DNA from: Paracoccaceae bacterium
GTDB taxonomy: Bacteria; Pseudomonadota; Alphaproteobacteria; Rhodobacterales; Rhodobacteraceae
Direction: 5' to 3'
Length of the DNA stretch: 64,000 bases
Assembly: GCA_014872815.1 (NCBI GenBank)
Contig: WKFK01000010.1
Coordinates: forward strand, 156,595 to 220,594
How positions within the stretch are numbered: position 1 is the stretch's first letter; every line of letters begins with the position of its first letter. The notes beneath the pieces were generated by a model. The model had not been told where the DNA came from. It did not search any database and saw nothing but the letters and a program-made list of their open reading frames with translations. Below are positions 56,258-64,000 of this stretch, piece by piece. The translations under genes were made by a program, and so were the position numbers.

Positions 56258-57361
56258 GTGACTGAGATCGGTATCGGCATTTGTGGCGGCGGCTATATGG
56301 GCAAGGCCCATGCGGTCGCGATGGCCTCTGTAGGGGCAGTGTTCAACACTGCGCTGCGTCCGCGTTTGGAAGTGGTCTGCGCGTCGTCTCCCGAGAGTGC
56401 GCAGCGGTATCAAAAAGCTTACGGGTTTGCGCGGTCTACTGGAGACTGGCGCGCACTGGTGGCTGACCCGAAGGTCGAAGCGGTGGTCATTGCCTCACCG
56501 CAGGAGACGCACCGTGAGATTGCCGAGGCTGCTTTTGCACTGGGTAAGCCTGTGCTTTGCGAGAAACCATTGGGTGCGTCGATGGAAGATGGCGCGGCTA
56601 TGGTGGCTGCTGCAGAGGTTGCAAATGTCGCAAATATGGTGGGCTTTAACTACGTACGCACGCCTGCAACGCAGTTTGCCCGCGACTTGATCGCCAGTGG
56701 TGAGATCGGGGAAGTGACTTGGTTCCGGGGCGAGCATACCGAAGATTTTTATGCTGACCCCAACGCCGCTGCGAGCTGGCGGACCGAAGGCATGGCCAAT
56801 GGTACCATGGGCGATCTGGCACCCCATATGGTCAACTGCGCGTTGGCGTTGATGGGACCGATTTCCAAGGTTCTGGGCGAGGTTGAGACTGTTCATGCGG
56901 AGCGACCTGGTGGTGCCGTGACCAATGACGACCATGCGCAGATGATGTGCCGGTTCGAGAGTGGTGCCATGGGACATATGTATTTCTCGCGCATCGCAAC
57001 GGGGCGAAAGATGGGCTATGCCTATGAAATCACGGGCACAAAAGGCGCAATTCGCTTTGATCAGGAGGATCAAAATGCGCTTTGGCTCTATCGTATGGAG
57101 GGGTCGGAGGCGACACGGGGATTTGTGAAAATCTTGACCGGTCCCGCGCATCCTGATTACGAGCCGTTTTGCCAAGGGCCGGGGCATGGCACCGGCTATC
57201 AAGATCAGATCATCATCGAAGCGCGGGATTTCCTGCGGGCGATTGAAACAGGGGAGGCGGTGTTCCCGACCTTCCGTGACGGACATGAGGTGAATCGTGT
57301 CGTAGCGGCTGCATTGGCCAGTCATGACGCGAAAGCCTGGAAACATATCAACAGCTTCTGA
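56258..57361 (+). CDS. Gfo/Idh/MocA oxidoreductase, inositol-related
   Basis: 367 residues. The GTG at 56258 is chosen because AGGAGG ends 7 bases earlier; the preceding GTG is too close. It starts TEIGIGICGGGYMGKAHAVAM (NAD loop), has VLCEKPLGAS with the catalytic Lys, and MGDLAPHMVNCALALMG with a His in the usual place. Another inositol isomer (scyllo- or D-chiro-) or inosose is a likely substrate because of its place in the locus, but that is inferred. It is the first gene of the plus-strand operon and lies just downstream of the operator. Confidence 0.85.
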   Translation: MTEIGIGICGGGYMGKAHAVAMASVGAVFNTALRPRLEVVCASSPESAQRYQKAYGFARSTGDWRALVADPKVEAVVIASPQETHREIAEAAFALGKPVLCEKPLGASMEDGAAMVAAAEVANVANMVGFNYVRTPATQFARDLIASGEIGEVTWFRGEHTEDFYADPNAAASWRTEGMANGTMGDLAPHMVNCALALMGPISKVLGEVETVHAERPGGAVTNDDHAQMMCRFESGAMGHMYFSRIATGRKMGYAYEITGTKGAIRFDQEDQNALWLYRMEGSEATRGFVKILTGPAHPDYEPFCQGPGHGTGYQDQIIIEARDFLRAIETGEAVFPTFRDGHEVNRVVAAALASHDAKAWKHINSF

Positions 57362-57377
57362 CTTTGGAGTGAGCGAA

Positions 57378-58271
57378 ATGAGCATTCGGATTGGCAATGC
57401 CCCCTGTTCTTGGGGCGTGGAGTTTGCGGAGGATGACCGCAATCCAACCTGGCAAACCGTTTTGAAACAGTGTGCCGAGGCGGGCTACAAGGGTATCGAG
57501 CTTGGGCCTGTTGGCTTTATGCCGGAGGATCCGGCGGTGCTGGGAGAGGCTTTGGCTGAACATGATCTGGAGCTGATCGGCGGGGTTGTGTTCCGCGCCT
57601 ATCACGATCCGGACGCGTGGGACGATGTGCTGGATGCCACCCATCGCACAGCCAAGGCACTCAAGGCGCATGGGGCGCAACATCTTGTTTTGATTGATTC
57701 AATCTCTCCTCGACGGGCGCCAACCGCTGGGCGTGCGGGGGAGGCGGAGCAGATGGATAAGGCGGAGTGGGCCGCCTATCGGGATCGTATTGCCGAGACC
57801 GCGCGGATCGGGAGCGAGGAGTATGGGCTGACCGTTGGTATTCATGCACATGCGGCCGGGTTCATGGACTTTGAGCCGGAGCTGGAGCGGTTGCTGAATG
57901 AAGTCGATGAGAACATCCTGAAGATCTGTTTTGACACCGGACACCACAGCTACGCAGGCTTTGATCCCGTGGCCTTTATGAAAAAACACATTGGCCGCAT
58001 TTCCTATATGCACTTCAAAGACATAGATCCGAAGGTGAAGGCCGAAGTGATCGCCAATCGCACCGGATTCTATGATGCTTGTGGGCAGGGAATCTTCTGC
58101 AATCTCGGTGACGGAGATGTCGATTTCCCAGCCGTGCGTCAGGTGCTTTTGGAGGCCGGGTTTGAAGGCTGGTGCACGGTTGAACAGGACTGCGACCCAC
58201 TTCTGGACCCGGATCCTGTGGGAGATGCGCGCAAAAACCGTGAGTATCTGGAAACCATCGGATTCAGCTAA
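57378..58271 (+). CDS. iolE: Sugar-phosphate-isomerase-like TIM-barrel protein, IolE/IolI type
   Basis: 297 residues from the ATG at 57378 with GGAGTGAG upstream. The AP-endonuclease-2-type TIM barrel starts IRIGNAPCSWGVEF and shows GYKGIELGPVGF, VGIHAHAAGFMD, CFDTGHHSYAG, YMHFKDIDP and WCTVEQDCD, which hold the metal ligands (His, Glu, Asp, His). No other inosose dehydratase gene is in the window, so this one probably dehydrates 2-keto-myo-inositol (IolE). An inosose isomerase (IolI) is the alternative. 16 bases separate it from the first dehydrogenase. Confidence 0.75.
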   Translation: MSIRIGNAPCSWGVEFAEDDRNPTWQTVLKQCAEAGYKGIELGPVGFMPEDPAVLGEALAEHDLELIGGVVFRAYHDPDAWDDVLDATHRTAKALKAHGAQHLVLIDSISPRRAPTAGRAGEAEQMDKAEWAAYRDRIAETARIGSEEYGLTVGIHAHAAGFMDFEPELERLLNEVDENILKICFDTGHHSYAGFDPVAFMKKHIGRISYMHFKDIDPKVKAEVIANRTGFYDACGQGIFCNLGDGDVDFPAVRQVLLEAGFEGWCTVEQDCDPLLDPDPVGDARKNREYLETIGFS

Positions 58272-58278
58272 ATCTAGA

Positions 58279-58321
58279 CGTCGGTATTACGTCTGTATCA
58301 CGACTGTATTGCGGAGGTGCC
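58279..58321 (+). repeat. Dispersed 43-base element of 11-base units, copy 2
   Basis: Units CGTCGGTATTA, CGTCTGTATCA, CGACTGTATTG, CGGAGGTGCC, in the same order as at 14691. The end continues into GAGGTGCC-AAATTG-GGCACCTC, a perfect 8-bp hairpin (58314-58335). It lies within the plus-strand inositol operon between iolE and the next gene. Confidence 0.8.
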
Positions 58322-58364
58322 AAATTGGGCACCTCAGGTGACATCATGAGGAGGAGACAAGCTC

Positions 58365-59498
58365 ATGACAAAGCTGAAATGGGGCATGATTGGCGGCGGT
58401 GAAGGCAGCCAGATTGGGCCGGCTCACAGATTGGGAGCGCTCGCGGATGGGCGGTTTGAATTTGCTGCCGGCGCGTTGGATCATCGCCCAGATGTGGGCA
58501 AAGAGTACGCGCAGCGTCTCGGGGTGGCAGAAGATCGGGCCTACGGTGATTGGCAGGAGATGCTTGCCGGCGAGCGGGGCCGTGACGACCGGATCGATCT
58601 GGTCACAGTCGCCACGCCAAACTCGACACATTTTGAGATCACCAAGGCGTTTCTTGAGAGCGGTTTCAATGTGCTTTGCGAAAAGCCGATGACCATGACC
58701 GTCGAGGAAGGCGAAGAAATCGTGAAGGTCGCTGAGAAGAGCGGCAAGATTTGCGCGGTGAACTACTGTTATTCGGCGTATCCGATGGTGCGTCAGGCGC
58801 GTGCGATGGTGCGGGCCGGTGAAATTGGCAAAGTGCGTTTGGTGGTCACAAACTTCAGTCACGGCCACCACGGCGATGCAACCGATGCGGATAATCCGCG
58901 TGTGCGTTGGCGGTATGATCCGGCGATGGCCGGGGTGTCTGGGCAGTTTGCGGACTGTGGCATCCATGCGATGCACATGGCCGGGTTCATCGCCGATGAT
59001 GAGGTCGAAAGCCTGTCTGCTGACTTTGCCTCCACAATCGCCAGCCGTGAGTTGGAAGATGATGCGATGGTCAACTTCCGTATGAGCGGCGGCACGGTTG
59101 GGCGGCTCTGGACGTCTTCGGTGGCGATTGGCCGGCAGCACGGCTTTGATATTCAAGTGTTTGGCGAGACAGGCGGTCTGCGCTGGGCTTCAGAGCAGCC
59201 AAACCAGTTGATCTACACGCCCGTTGGCGGGCGCACGCAGATCATTGAAAAAGGTGAGGGTGGTCTGCATGAAGATGCGCAGCGTTTGAGCCGTGTGGCG
59301 ATTGCGCATCCCGAAGGGTTCCCTTTGGCGGTGGCCAATATCTACTGCGATTTGGCGGATGCCATTTCCGGCGAGCTGCGTGACGGGTTGCCAAATGCCG
59401 CGGACGGCGTGCGGTCGATGGCGGCGGTCTACACAGCGGTGGCTTCTGCGAAAGACGGCGGTGCTTGGATGGATGCCCGTCCACCTATGTTCCGCTGA
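58365..59498 (+). CDS. Gfo/Idh/MocA oxidoreductase, second in the plus-strand iol operon
   Basis: 377 residues, GAGGAGGAG upstream of the ATG. NAD loop GMIGGGEGSQIG, VLCEKPMTMT with the catalytic Lys, and FADCGIHAMHMAGFI with catalytic-type Asp and His. With IolG and the first Gfo protein it makes three dehydrogenases of this fold in the locus, so the cell probably handles several inositol stereoisomers or a methylated/glycosylated form. Exact substrate unknown. It converges on the LacI gene; a 7-bp stem-loop (59506-59535) spans the end. Confidence 0.85.
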   Translation: MTKLKWGMIGGGEGSQIGPAHRLGALADGRFEFAAGALDHRPDVGKEYAQRLGVAEDRAYGDWQEMLAGERGRDDRIDLVTVATPNSTHFEITKAFLESGFNVLCEKPMTMTVEEGEEIVKVAEKSGKICAVNYCYSAYPMVRQARAMVRAGEIGKVRLVVTNFSHGHHGDATDADNPRVRWRYDPAMAGVSGQFADCGIHAMHMAGFIADDEVESLSADFASTIASRELEDDAMVNFRMSGGTVGRLWTSSVAIGRQHGFDIQVFGETGGLRWASEQPNQLIYTPVGGRTQIIEKGEGGLHEDAQRLSRVAIAHPEGFPLAVANIYCDLADAISGELRDGLPNAADGVRSMAAVYTAVASAKDGGAWMDARPPMFR

Positions 59499-59505
59499 CG
59501 GAAAG

Positions 59506-59535
59506 CTGAGGCTACGCCGAGTGGTGTGGCCTCAG
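59506..59535. other. Stem-loop between convergent dehydrogenase and lacI genes
   Basis: CTGAGGC and GCCTCAG pair around a 16-base loop. It overlaps the lacI stop codon. No U-run follows, so termination is uncertain. Confidence 0.4.
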
Positions 59536-60530
59536 ACTTCAGCCTTCAAGGTGCCGCGCTCCACGATGGAGCACGGGAAAATCCGTGTTTCCGGATAGCG
59601 TTCCGGGTCGTCCAGCATCGCCGCCATCAACTCGATGGAGCTTGTCACAATCTGGCGGATTGGCTGGTGAATGGTGGTCAGGTCGATGTTTTCCCACCGC
59701 GACATTTCCATGTCGTTGAGGCCGATAAGGCCAACGTCGTCCGGGCAGGACAAGCCACTGTCATCAATTGCGGACAATGCGCCAATGGACAGAACGTCGT
59801 CGCCGCAGAAGTAGGCTTGTGAAGGGCCGTTTTTGAGCAGTCTGAGCATTTCGCGGCGTCCGGCATCAAAGGAGTAGGCGTCTGCAAAGGAATAGCTGAC
59901 TTTGATGTCCGGGTTGGCTGACATTTCTGACATAAAGCCTGTGTAGCGATCCTGGGTCGAGGTGGCGCCTTCTGGCCCGCCCATGAAGCCAACATGCGTG
60001 TAGCCGCGCCTGATAAGTTCGCGCGCGGCCATGCGGCCACATTCGACGTTATCGATTCCAACGACGTGTACCTGTGGTGCAGATGAGGCGCGGCCAAATG
60101 AGTGCACCACAGGAACACCCGCGTCGCGAAAGGCTTTGGCAAATCCTGGGGGAAGTGTGGAGGAGGCGACCACCACGCCGTCCACAGAATATTGGCGCAA
60201 CATTCGGACCGAGTTTTCAGGATCGGTCTCGTCAGTGAGGTTCACCAGCAAGGGGCGCAGCCCTCGGTCCTGTAGTCCGCGCGTAAACAGGTCAAAGACT
60301 TCCAGAAAGATCGGGTTATGAAAGTTGTTGGACACAAGGCCGATCAGTTTGGTGCGTCCGGTTGTAAGGGAAGAAGCCAGGGCGTTGGGGCTGTAGCCCA
60401 GCTCCTTGGCGGCCTTTTCGACTTTGCGTCGCATCTTGTCGGAAACGGAGGCGCCGTCGGTGAAGGTGCGCGATACGGCTGACCTTGAAACGCCAGCGCG
60501 TTCTGCAACCTCTTTCAATGTGACGGCCAT
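59532..60530 (-). CDS. LacI-family regulator of inositol use (second LacI gene)
   Basis: 332 residues, AGGA before the ATG. The HTH reads VTLKEVAERAGVSRSAVSRTFTDGASVS (residues 3-30), followed by hinge ALASSLTTGRTKLIG and a sugar-binding-type effector domain (VGFMGGPEG, GLIGLNDMEMSRW). It is divergent from the inositol ABC transporter genes across 184 bases carrying the GCAACCGGTTGC palindrome. The same palindrome lies between the iol operons, so this protein is the best candidate for their common repressor, with inositol or an early intermediate as inducer. Confidence 0.92.
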   Translation of the reverse strand: MAVTLKEVAERAGVSRSAVSRTFTDGASVSDKMRRKVEKAAKELGYSPNALASSLTTGRTKLIGLVSNNFHNPIFLEVFDLFTRGLQDRGLRPLLVNLTDETDPENSVRMLRQYSVDGVVVASSTLPPGFAKAFRDAGVPVVHSFGRASSAPQVHVVGIDNVECGRMAARELIRRGYTHVGFMGGPEGATSTQDRYTGFMSEMSANPDIKVSYSFADAYSFDAGRREMLRLLKNGPSQAYFCGDDVLSIGALSAIDDSGLSCPDDVGLIGLNDMEMSRWENIDLTTIHQPIRQIVTSSIELMAAMLDDPERYPETRIFPCSIVERGTLKAEV

Positions 60531-60609
60531 ACTTTGTCGGTCCTAAGTTCGTTATGACGGCTTGTTTACAAGGTTTTTTCAATAAGTGCAGCATGAAACA
60601 GTGTTTGTA

Positions 60610-60631
60610 ATTTTGCAACCGGTTGCAAAAT
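60610..60631. promoter_or_regulatory. LacI-type operator at the transporter-lacI promoter region
   Basis: A perfect 22-bp palindrome with the core TTTTGCAACCGGTTGCAAAA. It lies 79 bases before the lacI start and 83 bases before the binding-protein start, so it can control both directions. It shares 18 positions with the site at 56214. Confidence 0.9.
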
Positions 60632-60714
60632 GAGTTGGAGTGTGGTTTAAATTGAGTCGGAGAGGCGGGATCAGCCGCCCACGTGCCATGAAGACGTGAT
60701 TTTGGGAGGAAAAC

Positions 60715-61665
60715 ATGACGTCAATTACAAAGAAGCTGGCTCTGGCCGCTGCCGTGGTGGCAGCGCCGTTCGCTGTGGCAACTTCGGCAGCGGCCGAAGG
60801 TGAGAAATACGTTCTTGTCAGCCACGCTCCGGACAGTGACAGCTGGTGGAACACAATCAAAAACGGCATCGCGCTTGCGGGCGATCAGATGGGTGTTGAG
60901 GTTGAATACCGCAACCCGCCAACCGGTGACCTCGCCGACATGGCGCGCATCATTGAGCAGGCGGCGGCCTCCGGTCCAAACGGCATCATCACCACCCTGT
61001 CGGACTACGATGTTCTGTCCGGCCCAATCAAAGCAGCAGTGGATAGCGGCGTTGACGTGATCATCATGAACTCCGGCACACCGGATCAGGCACGCGAAGT
61101 TGGCGCGCTGATGTATGTGGGCCAACCAGAGTATGACGCAGGCTATGCGGCGGGTGTTCGTGCCAAAGGTGACGGCGTGGGCAGCTTCCTTTGCGTGAAC
61201 CACTACATCTCCTCACCGTCTTCGACCGAGCGCTGCCAAGGCTTTGCTGATGGTCTGGGCGTGGACCTGGGTGATCAGATGATCGACAGTGGCCAAGACC
61301 CGGCCGAGATCAAGAACCGTGTTCTGGCGTATCTGAATGCCAATCCGGAAACCGATGCGATCCTGACGCTTGGCCCAACATCTGCGGACCCAACCCTGTT
61401 GGCGCTGGATGAAAACGGCATGGCTGGCGACATTTACTTTGGCACCTTTGATCTCGGCGAAGAGATCGTGAAAGGCATTAAAGCCGGCGTGATCAACTGG
61501 GGCATCGACCAGCAGCCATTCCTGCAGGCTTACCTGCCGGTTGTAGTGCTCACCAACTACCACCGCTACGGCGTTCTGCCTGGCAACAACATCAACTCCG
61601 GCCCTGGTTTCGTGACCGCAGATGGCCTGGAGAAAGTTGAAGAGTTCGCAGGCGAATACCGCTAA
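60715..61665 (+). CDS. Inositol-type ABC transporter substrate-binding protein
   Basis: 316 residues, GGGAGG before the ATG. The signal peptide runs to SAAA (residue about 27); no lipobox. The mature protein is a sugar-binding Peripla_BP_4 type with VLVSHAPDSDSWWNTIKNG, EYRNPPTGDLADMARIIEQA, YVGQPEYDAGYAAG and TFDLGEEIVKGIK. It resembles inositol-binding proteins of Caulobacter type. It is followed by the permease and ATPase genes and precedes a small stem-loop that could reduce transcription of those two. Confidence 0.85.
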   Translation: MTSITKKLALAAAVVAAPFAVATSAAAEGEKYVLVSHAPDSDSWWNTIKNGIALAGDQMGVEVEYRNPPTGDLADMARIIEQAAASGPNGIITTLSDYDVLSGPIKAAVDSGVDVIIMNSGTPDQAREVGALMYVGQPEYDAGYAAGVRAKGDGVGSFLCVNHYISSPSSTERCQGFADGLGVDLGDQMIDSGQDPAEIKNRVLAYLNANPETDAILTLGPTSADPTLLALDENGMAGDIYFGTFDLGEEIVKGIKAGVINWGIDQQPFLQAYLPVVVLTNYHRYGVLPGNNINSGPGFVTADGLEKVEEFAGEYR

Positions 61666-61683
61666 GCCTTACTCACTTCGCGC

Positions 61684-61705
61684 GGGGCGCTTGCATTGGC
61701 GCCCC
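61684..61705 (+). other. Intra-operon stem-loop after the binding-protein gene
   Basis: GGGGCGC and GCGCCCC pair around TTGCATTG, 19 bases after the binding-protein stop and with no U-run. Such structures often stabilise the upstream message, so the binding protein would be made in excess over the membrane parts. Confidence 0.6.
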
Positions 61706-61756
61706 TCGCACACTGTACTCCAAATCCTACAATTCAGACCAAACGGGAGATGTCGC

Positions 61757-62881
61757 ATGACAAGCGCGACGCAGCCCACGGCCAATACCGACGAACGCGT
61801 CAAGGAAATTTCCAGTTTCCGCAATGCGTTGATCCGCCCAGAACTGGGTGGGATCGTCGGCACCGTCGCCGTGTTCACCTTTTTCCTTCTCTTCGCTTTT
61901 GACAGCGGGATGTTCAACAGCCAGGGCATCATGAACTGGAGCCAGATCTCGGCCCAATTTATGATCATCGCCGTTGGGGCCTGTCTGTTGATGATCGCAG
62001 GGGAGTTTGATCTCTCGGTTGGCTCGATGATCGGTTTCGCGGGGATGCTGATCGCGATCTTCAGCGTCACGCTCGGCTGGCCGGTATGGATGGCGATCAT
62101 CGTCACCTTCGTGATTGCCGTGTCCATCGGCGCGTTAAACGGGTTCATCGTGGTCCGTACCGGGCTGCCGAGTTTCATCGTGACCTTGGCGTTCCTGTTT
62201 ATCCTGCGCGGCTTTGCGATCTACTTGCCGCAGACTATCGAGCGCAAAACCATCATTGGCGGCGTAAGCGACGCTGCTGAGGGGGATTGGCTGGCGGCCG
62301 TGTTTGGCGGCAAGATCTTCACCGGCTTTTTTCAGTGGATGGGCGACAACGGTATTATCGCGGTTTTTGAGCGGGGCACCCGCAAAGGGCAGCCGGTGGT
62401 TGAAGGTCTGCCGATGCTGATCGTGTGGGCCATTGGTCTGGTGATTGTCGGGCACATCATCCTCACGAAGACCAAGTTTGGTAACTGGATCTATGCGGCT
62501 GGTGGCGATGCTGAGGCGGCGCGGAACTCTGGTGTGCCTGTGAACAAGGTGAAAATCCTGATGTTCATGTTCACCGCCTTCTGCGCGACTGTGTTTGCTG
62601 TGTGTCAGGTCATGGAGTTTGGCTCCGCTGGCGCGGACCGTGGTTTGCTCAAGGAGTTTGAAGCTATCATCGCCGTGGTTATTGGGGGGGCGTTGCTGAC
62701 CGGTGGATATGGATCGGTCATTGGCGCCGCGCTGGGTGCGTTGATCTTCGGCGTGGTGCAGCAAGGTCTGTTCTTCGCCGGTGTAGAAAGCTCCCTGTTC
62801 CGCGTGTTCCTCGGCGTGATCCTGCTTGGGGCGGTGATCCTGAACACCTACATCCGTCGCATCATTACGGGGGAGCGTTGA
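61757..62881 (+). CDS. Inositol-type ABC transporter permease
   Basis: 374 residues from the ATG at 61757 with GGGAG upstream; the open frame extends to 61622 inside the binding-protein gene and is rejected. It is a BPD_transp_2 permease with about ten membrane helices. The segment ACLLMIAGEFDLSVGSMIGFAG (EFDLSVG motif) is typical of ribose/inositol-type permeases. The ATPase gene starts 2 bases after its stop. Confidence 0.9.
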   Translation: MTSATQPTANTDERVKEISSFRNALIRPELGGIVGTVAVFTFFLLFAFDSGMFNSQGIMNWSQISAQFMIIAVGACLLMIAGEFDLSVGSMIGFAGMLIAIFSVTLGWPVWMAIIVTFVIAVSIGALNGFIVVRTGLPSFIVTLAFLFILRGFAIYLPQTIERKTIIGGVSDAAEGDWLAAVFGGKIFTGFFQWMGDNGIIAVFERGTRKGQPVVEGLPMLIVWAIGLVIVGHIILTKTKFGNWIYAAGGDAEAARNSGVPVNKVKILMFMFTAFCATVFAVCQVMEFGSAGADRGLLKEFEAIIAVVIGGALLTGGYGSVIGAALGALIFGVVQQGLFFAGVESSLFRVFLGVILLGAVILNTYIRRIITGER

Positions 62882-62882
62882 T

Positions 62883-63671
62883 ATGAACCCTGAACATGCC
62901 CCCATCATCCAGATGAAAAACATCGAGAAACACTTTGGCCGCGTGATCGCATTGGCTGGTGTTTCGGTCGATATCTTTCCCGGCGAGTGCCACTGTTTGC
63001 TTGGCGACAACGGCGCAGGGAAGTCGACTTTCATCAAAACCATGTCCGGCGTGCACAAGCCGACCAAGGGCGAGATCCTGTTTGAAGGTCAGCAGATGCA
63101 TTTTGCGGACCCGCGTGATGCGATCTCCGCCGGGATTGCGACGGTGCACCAGCACCTGGCCATGATCCCGTTGATGTCGGTGAGCCGGAACTTCTTCATG
63201 GGAAATGAGCCGGTGAAGAAGATCGGTCCGATGAAGTTCTTTGATCACGACTACGCCAATAAGGTCACGATGGAAGAGATGCGCAAAATGGGCATCAACC
63301 TGCGCGGCCCGGATCAGGCTGTGGGTACGTTGTCAGGCGGTGAGCGGCAGACAGTGGCCATCGCACGTGCGGTTCACTTCGGGGCCAAAGTTCTCATTCT
63401 TGACGAGCCAACATCGGCCCTTGGCGTGCGACAGACAGCGAACGTCTTGGCGACCATCGACAAGGTGCGCAAACAGGGCGTGGCGGTTGTCTTTATCACC
63501 CACAACGTCCGCCACGCGCTGGCTGTTGGCGACAGGTTTACCGTTCTGAATCGCGGTCAAACATTGGGCACGTCACAGCGTGGTCAGATCACGCCGGATG
63601 AGCTGCAGGACATGATGGCTGGCGGCCAAGAATTGGTGGCGCTGGAAGACAGTCTGGGCGGTACCGTTTAG
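62883..63671 (+). CDS. Inositol-type ABC transporter ATP-binding protein
   Basis: 262 residues, one ABC domain only, unlike the tandem ATPases of most ribose-type systems. Walker A GDNGAGKS, signature LSGGERQ, Walker B VLILDEP and switch His in VFITHN are all present. Two copies would be needed per transporter. It ends the transporter operon; the sequence after it contains a G-rich stem-loop and then the edge of an insertion sequence. Confidence 0.92.
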   Translation: MNPEHAPIIQMKNIEKHFGRVIALAGVSVDIFPGECHCLLGDNGAGKSTFIKTMSGVHKPTKGEILFEGQQMHFADPRDAISAGIATVHQHLAMIPLMSVSRNFFMGNEPVKKIGPMKFFDHDYANKVTMEEMRKMGINLRGPDQAVGTLSGGERQTVAIARAVHFGAKVLILDEPTSALGVRQTANVLATIDKVRKQGVAVVFITHNVRHALAVGDRFTVLNRGQTLGTSQRGQITPDELQDMMAGGQELVALEDSLGGTV

Positions 63672-63714
63672 AACATCGCAGCCAGCTAACGTTTCGTTCA
63701 GCATCAAATCAAAA

Positions 63715-63739
63715 CCCCCTCCCGTAGTTTCGGAGGGGG
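63715..63739 (-). terminator. Stem-loop downstream of the inositol transporter
   Basis: CCCCCTCC and GGAGGGGG pair over 8 bp. A-run on the 5' side means a T-run only when read on the minus strand, so it terminates leftward transcription better; it may still protect the transporter message. Confidence 0.6.
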
Positions 63740-63901
63740 CATCAATTGCGACCAGCGGGTCCGCAACGTTCCCTAACAACCAAATCGTCCGGTACCAGTA
63801 GACGCTCATTGGTTTTGTAGCGTTTTGCCTCTCCAACCCATCTAAAGGGATCGCCACGGCGTGCTCGCCAATCTTGTTGCACGGTTGGCGAATTGTGGTC
63901 C

Positions 63902-64000
63902 TGATCCTCCCCCACTGAAGTGGTCCGCCGCTATGTTTAGAAAGCGGAGGATTTACGATGGGAAACAAGCGACACAAGCCCGAGGAAATTGTCACGAAGT
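63902..64000 (+). mobile_element. Left end of an IS3-like insertion sequence
   Basis: The stretch TGATCCTCCCCCACTGAAG at 63902 looks like an IS3-group terminal inverted repeat, 56 bases before a transposase start with GCGGAGG upstream. The element continues beyond the window, so the other end and any target duplication cannot be seen. 63740-63901 contains no recognised gene. Confidence 0.65.
63958..64000 (+). CDS. IS3-family transposase OrfA, first 14 codons
   Basis: ATG at 63958 reads MGNKRHKPEEIVTK before the window ends. The KRHKPEEIVTK pattern is the N-terminus of many IS3-family (InsE/OrfA-type) transposases, which begin an HTH domain. The gene is cut by the window, so intactness cannot be judged. 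Confidence 0.75.
   Translation, partial: MGNKRHKPEEIVTK

Noticed and set aside
63573..63995. 140-codon minus-strand frame after the inositol ATPase
   Set aside because: It overlaps the ATPase gene and the insertion-sequence end and crosses the G-rich stem-loop; no motif recognised.

Overview
The window looks like a chromosomal segment of a marine alphaproteobacterium of the Rhodobacteraceae (Roseobacter group). The reasons are the GC-rich coding style, the order murA - DUF2948 - hisD - UPF0262 - low-molecular-weight phosphatase - infA - maf - RNase G-like - yacG, the RTX protein ending in a Hint domain, and many small ATGA-type overlaps. No species name can be given from sequence alone. One gene is cut by each window edge: an RNA 2',3'-cyclic phosphodiesterase on the left and an IS3-like transposase on the right.

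Layout. 0-9.3 kb: ThpR fragment, exported gamma-glutamyltransferase, D-lactate dehydrogenase-type flavoprotein, an extended SDR, the panC-panB pantothenate pair (minus strand) and an 835-residue dimethylglycine/sarcosine dehydrogenase-like protein. 9.3-18.2 kb: small EF-hand and AhpD-like genes; a coupled minus-strand set of aldo/keto reductase, DauA-like flavoprotein and DUF938 methyltransferase; a LysR/SDR divergent pair around a large palindrome; a flavodoxin-fold quinone reductase; a solo LuxR; an Lrp regulator divergent from trxB. 18.3-22.2 kb holds the two most unusual proteins: a class III nucleotide cyclase with a histidine-rich six-helix membrane anchor and a [2Fe-2S] domain, and a winged-helix regulator fused in frame to ATP sulfurylase and APS kinase, preceded by a perfect 20-bp palindrome.

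22.3-37.3 kb: fasciclin protein, exported amidohydrolase, a complete BMP-type nucleoside/purine ABC operon, a DUF3604 protein, an HpaI-type aldolase and a 1410-residue RTX/Hint protein. 37.3-48.2 kb: a 0.78-kb gene-poor gap, tRNA-Thr(GGT), a 58-codon gene abutting murA, the conserved murA-to-yacG housekeeping run (interrupted by an SDR and a TPR-sulfotransferase) and tRNA-Phe(GAA).

48.2-63.7 kb: a LacI regulator divergent from a phytanoyl-CoA-dioxygenase-like gene, then a nearly complete myo-inositol locus. The iolD-iolC-iolB-aldolase-iolG operon (minus) diverges from an operon of two further Gfo/Idh/MocA dehydrogenases and an IolE-like protein (plus). A second LacI regulator diverges from an inositol-type ABC transporter. 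Identical palindromes centred on GCAACCGGTTGC lie in both divergent promoter regions, so one LacI protein probably controls uptake and catabolism together. Methylmalonate-semialdehyde dehydrogenase (iolA) is not in the window. A 43-base element of 11-base tandem units occurs at 14691 and 58279. The last 100 bases are the left end of an insertion sequence.
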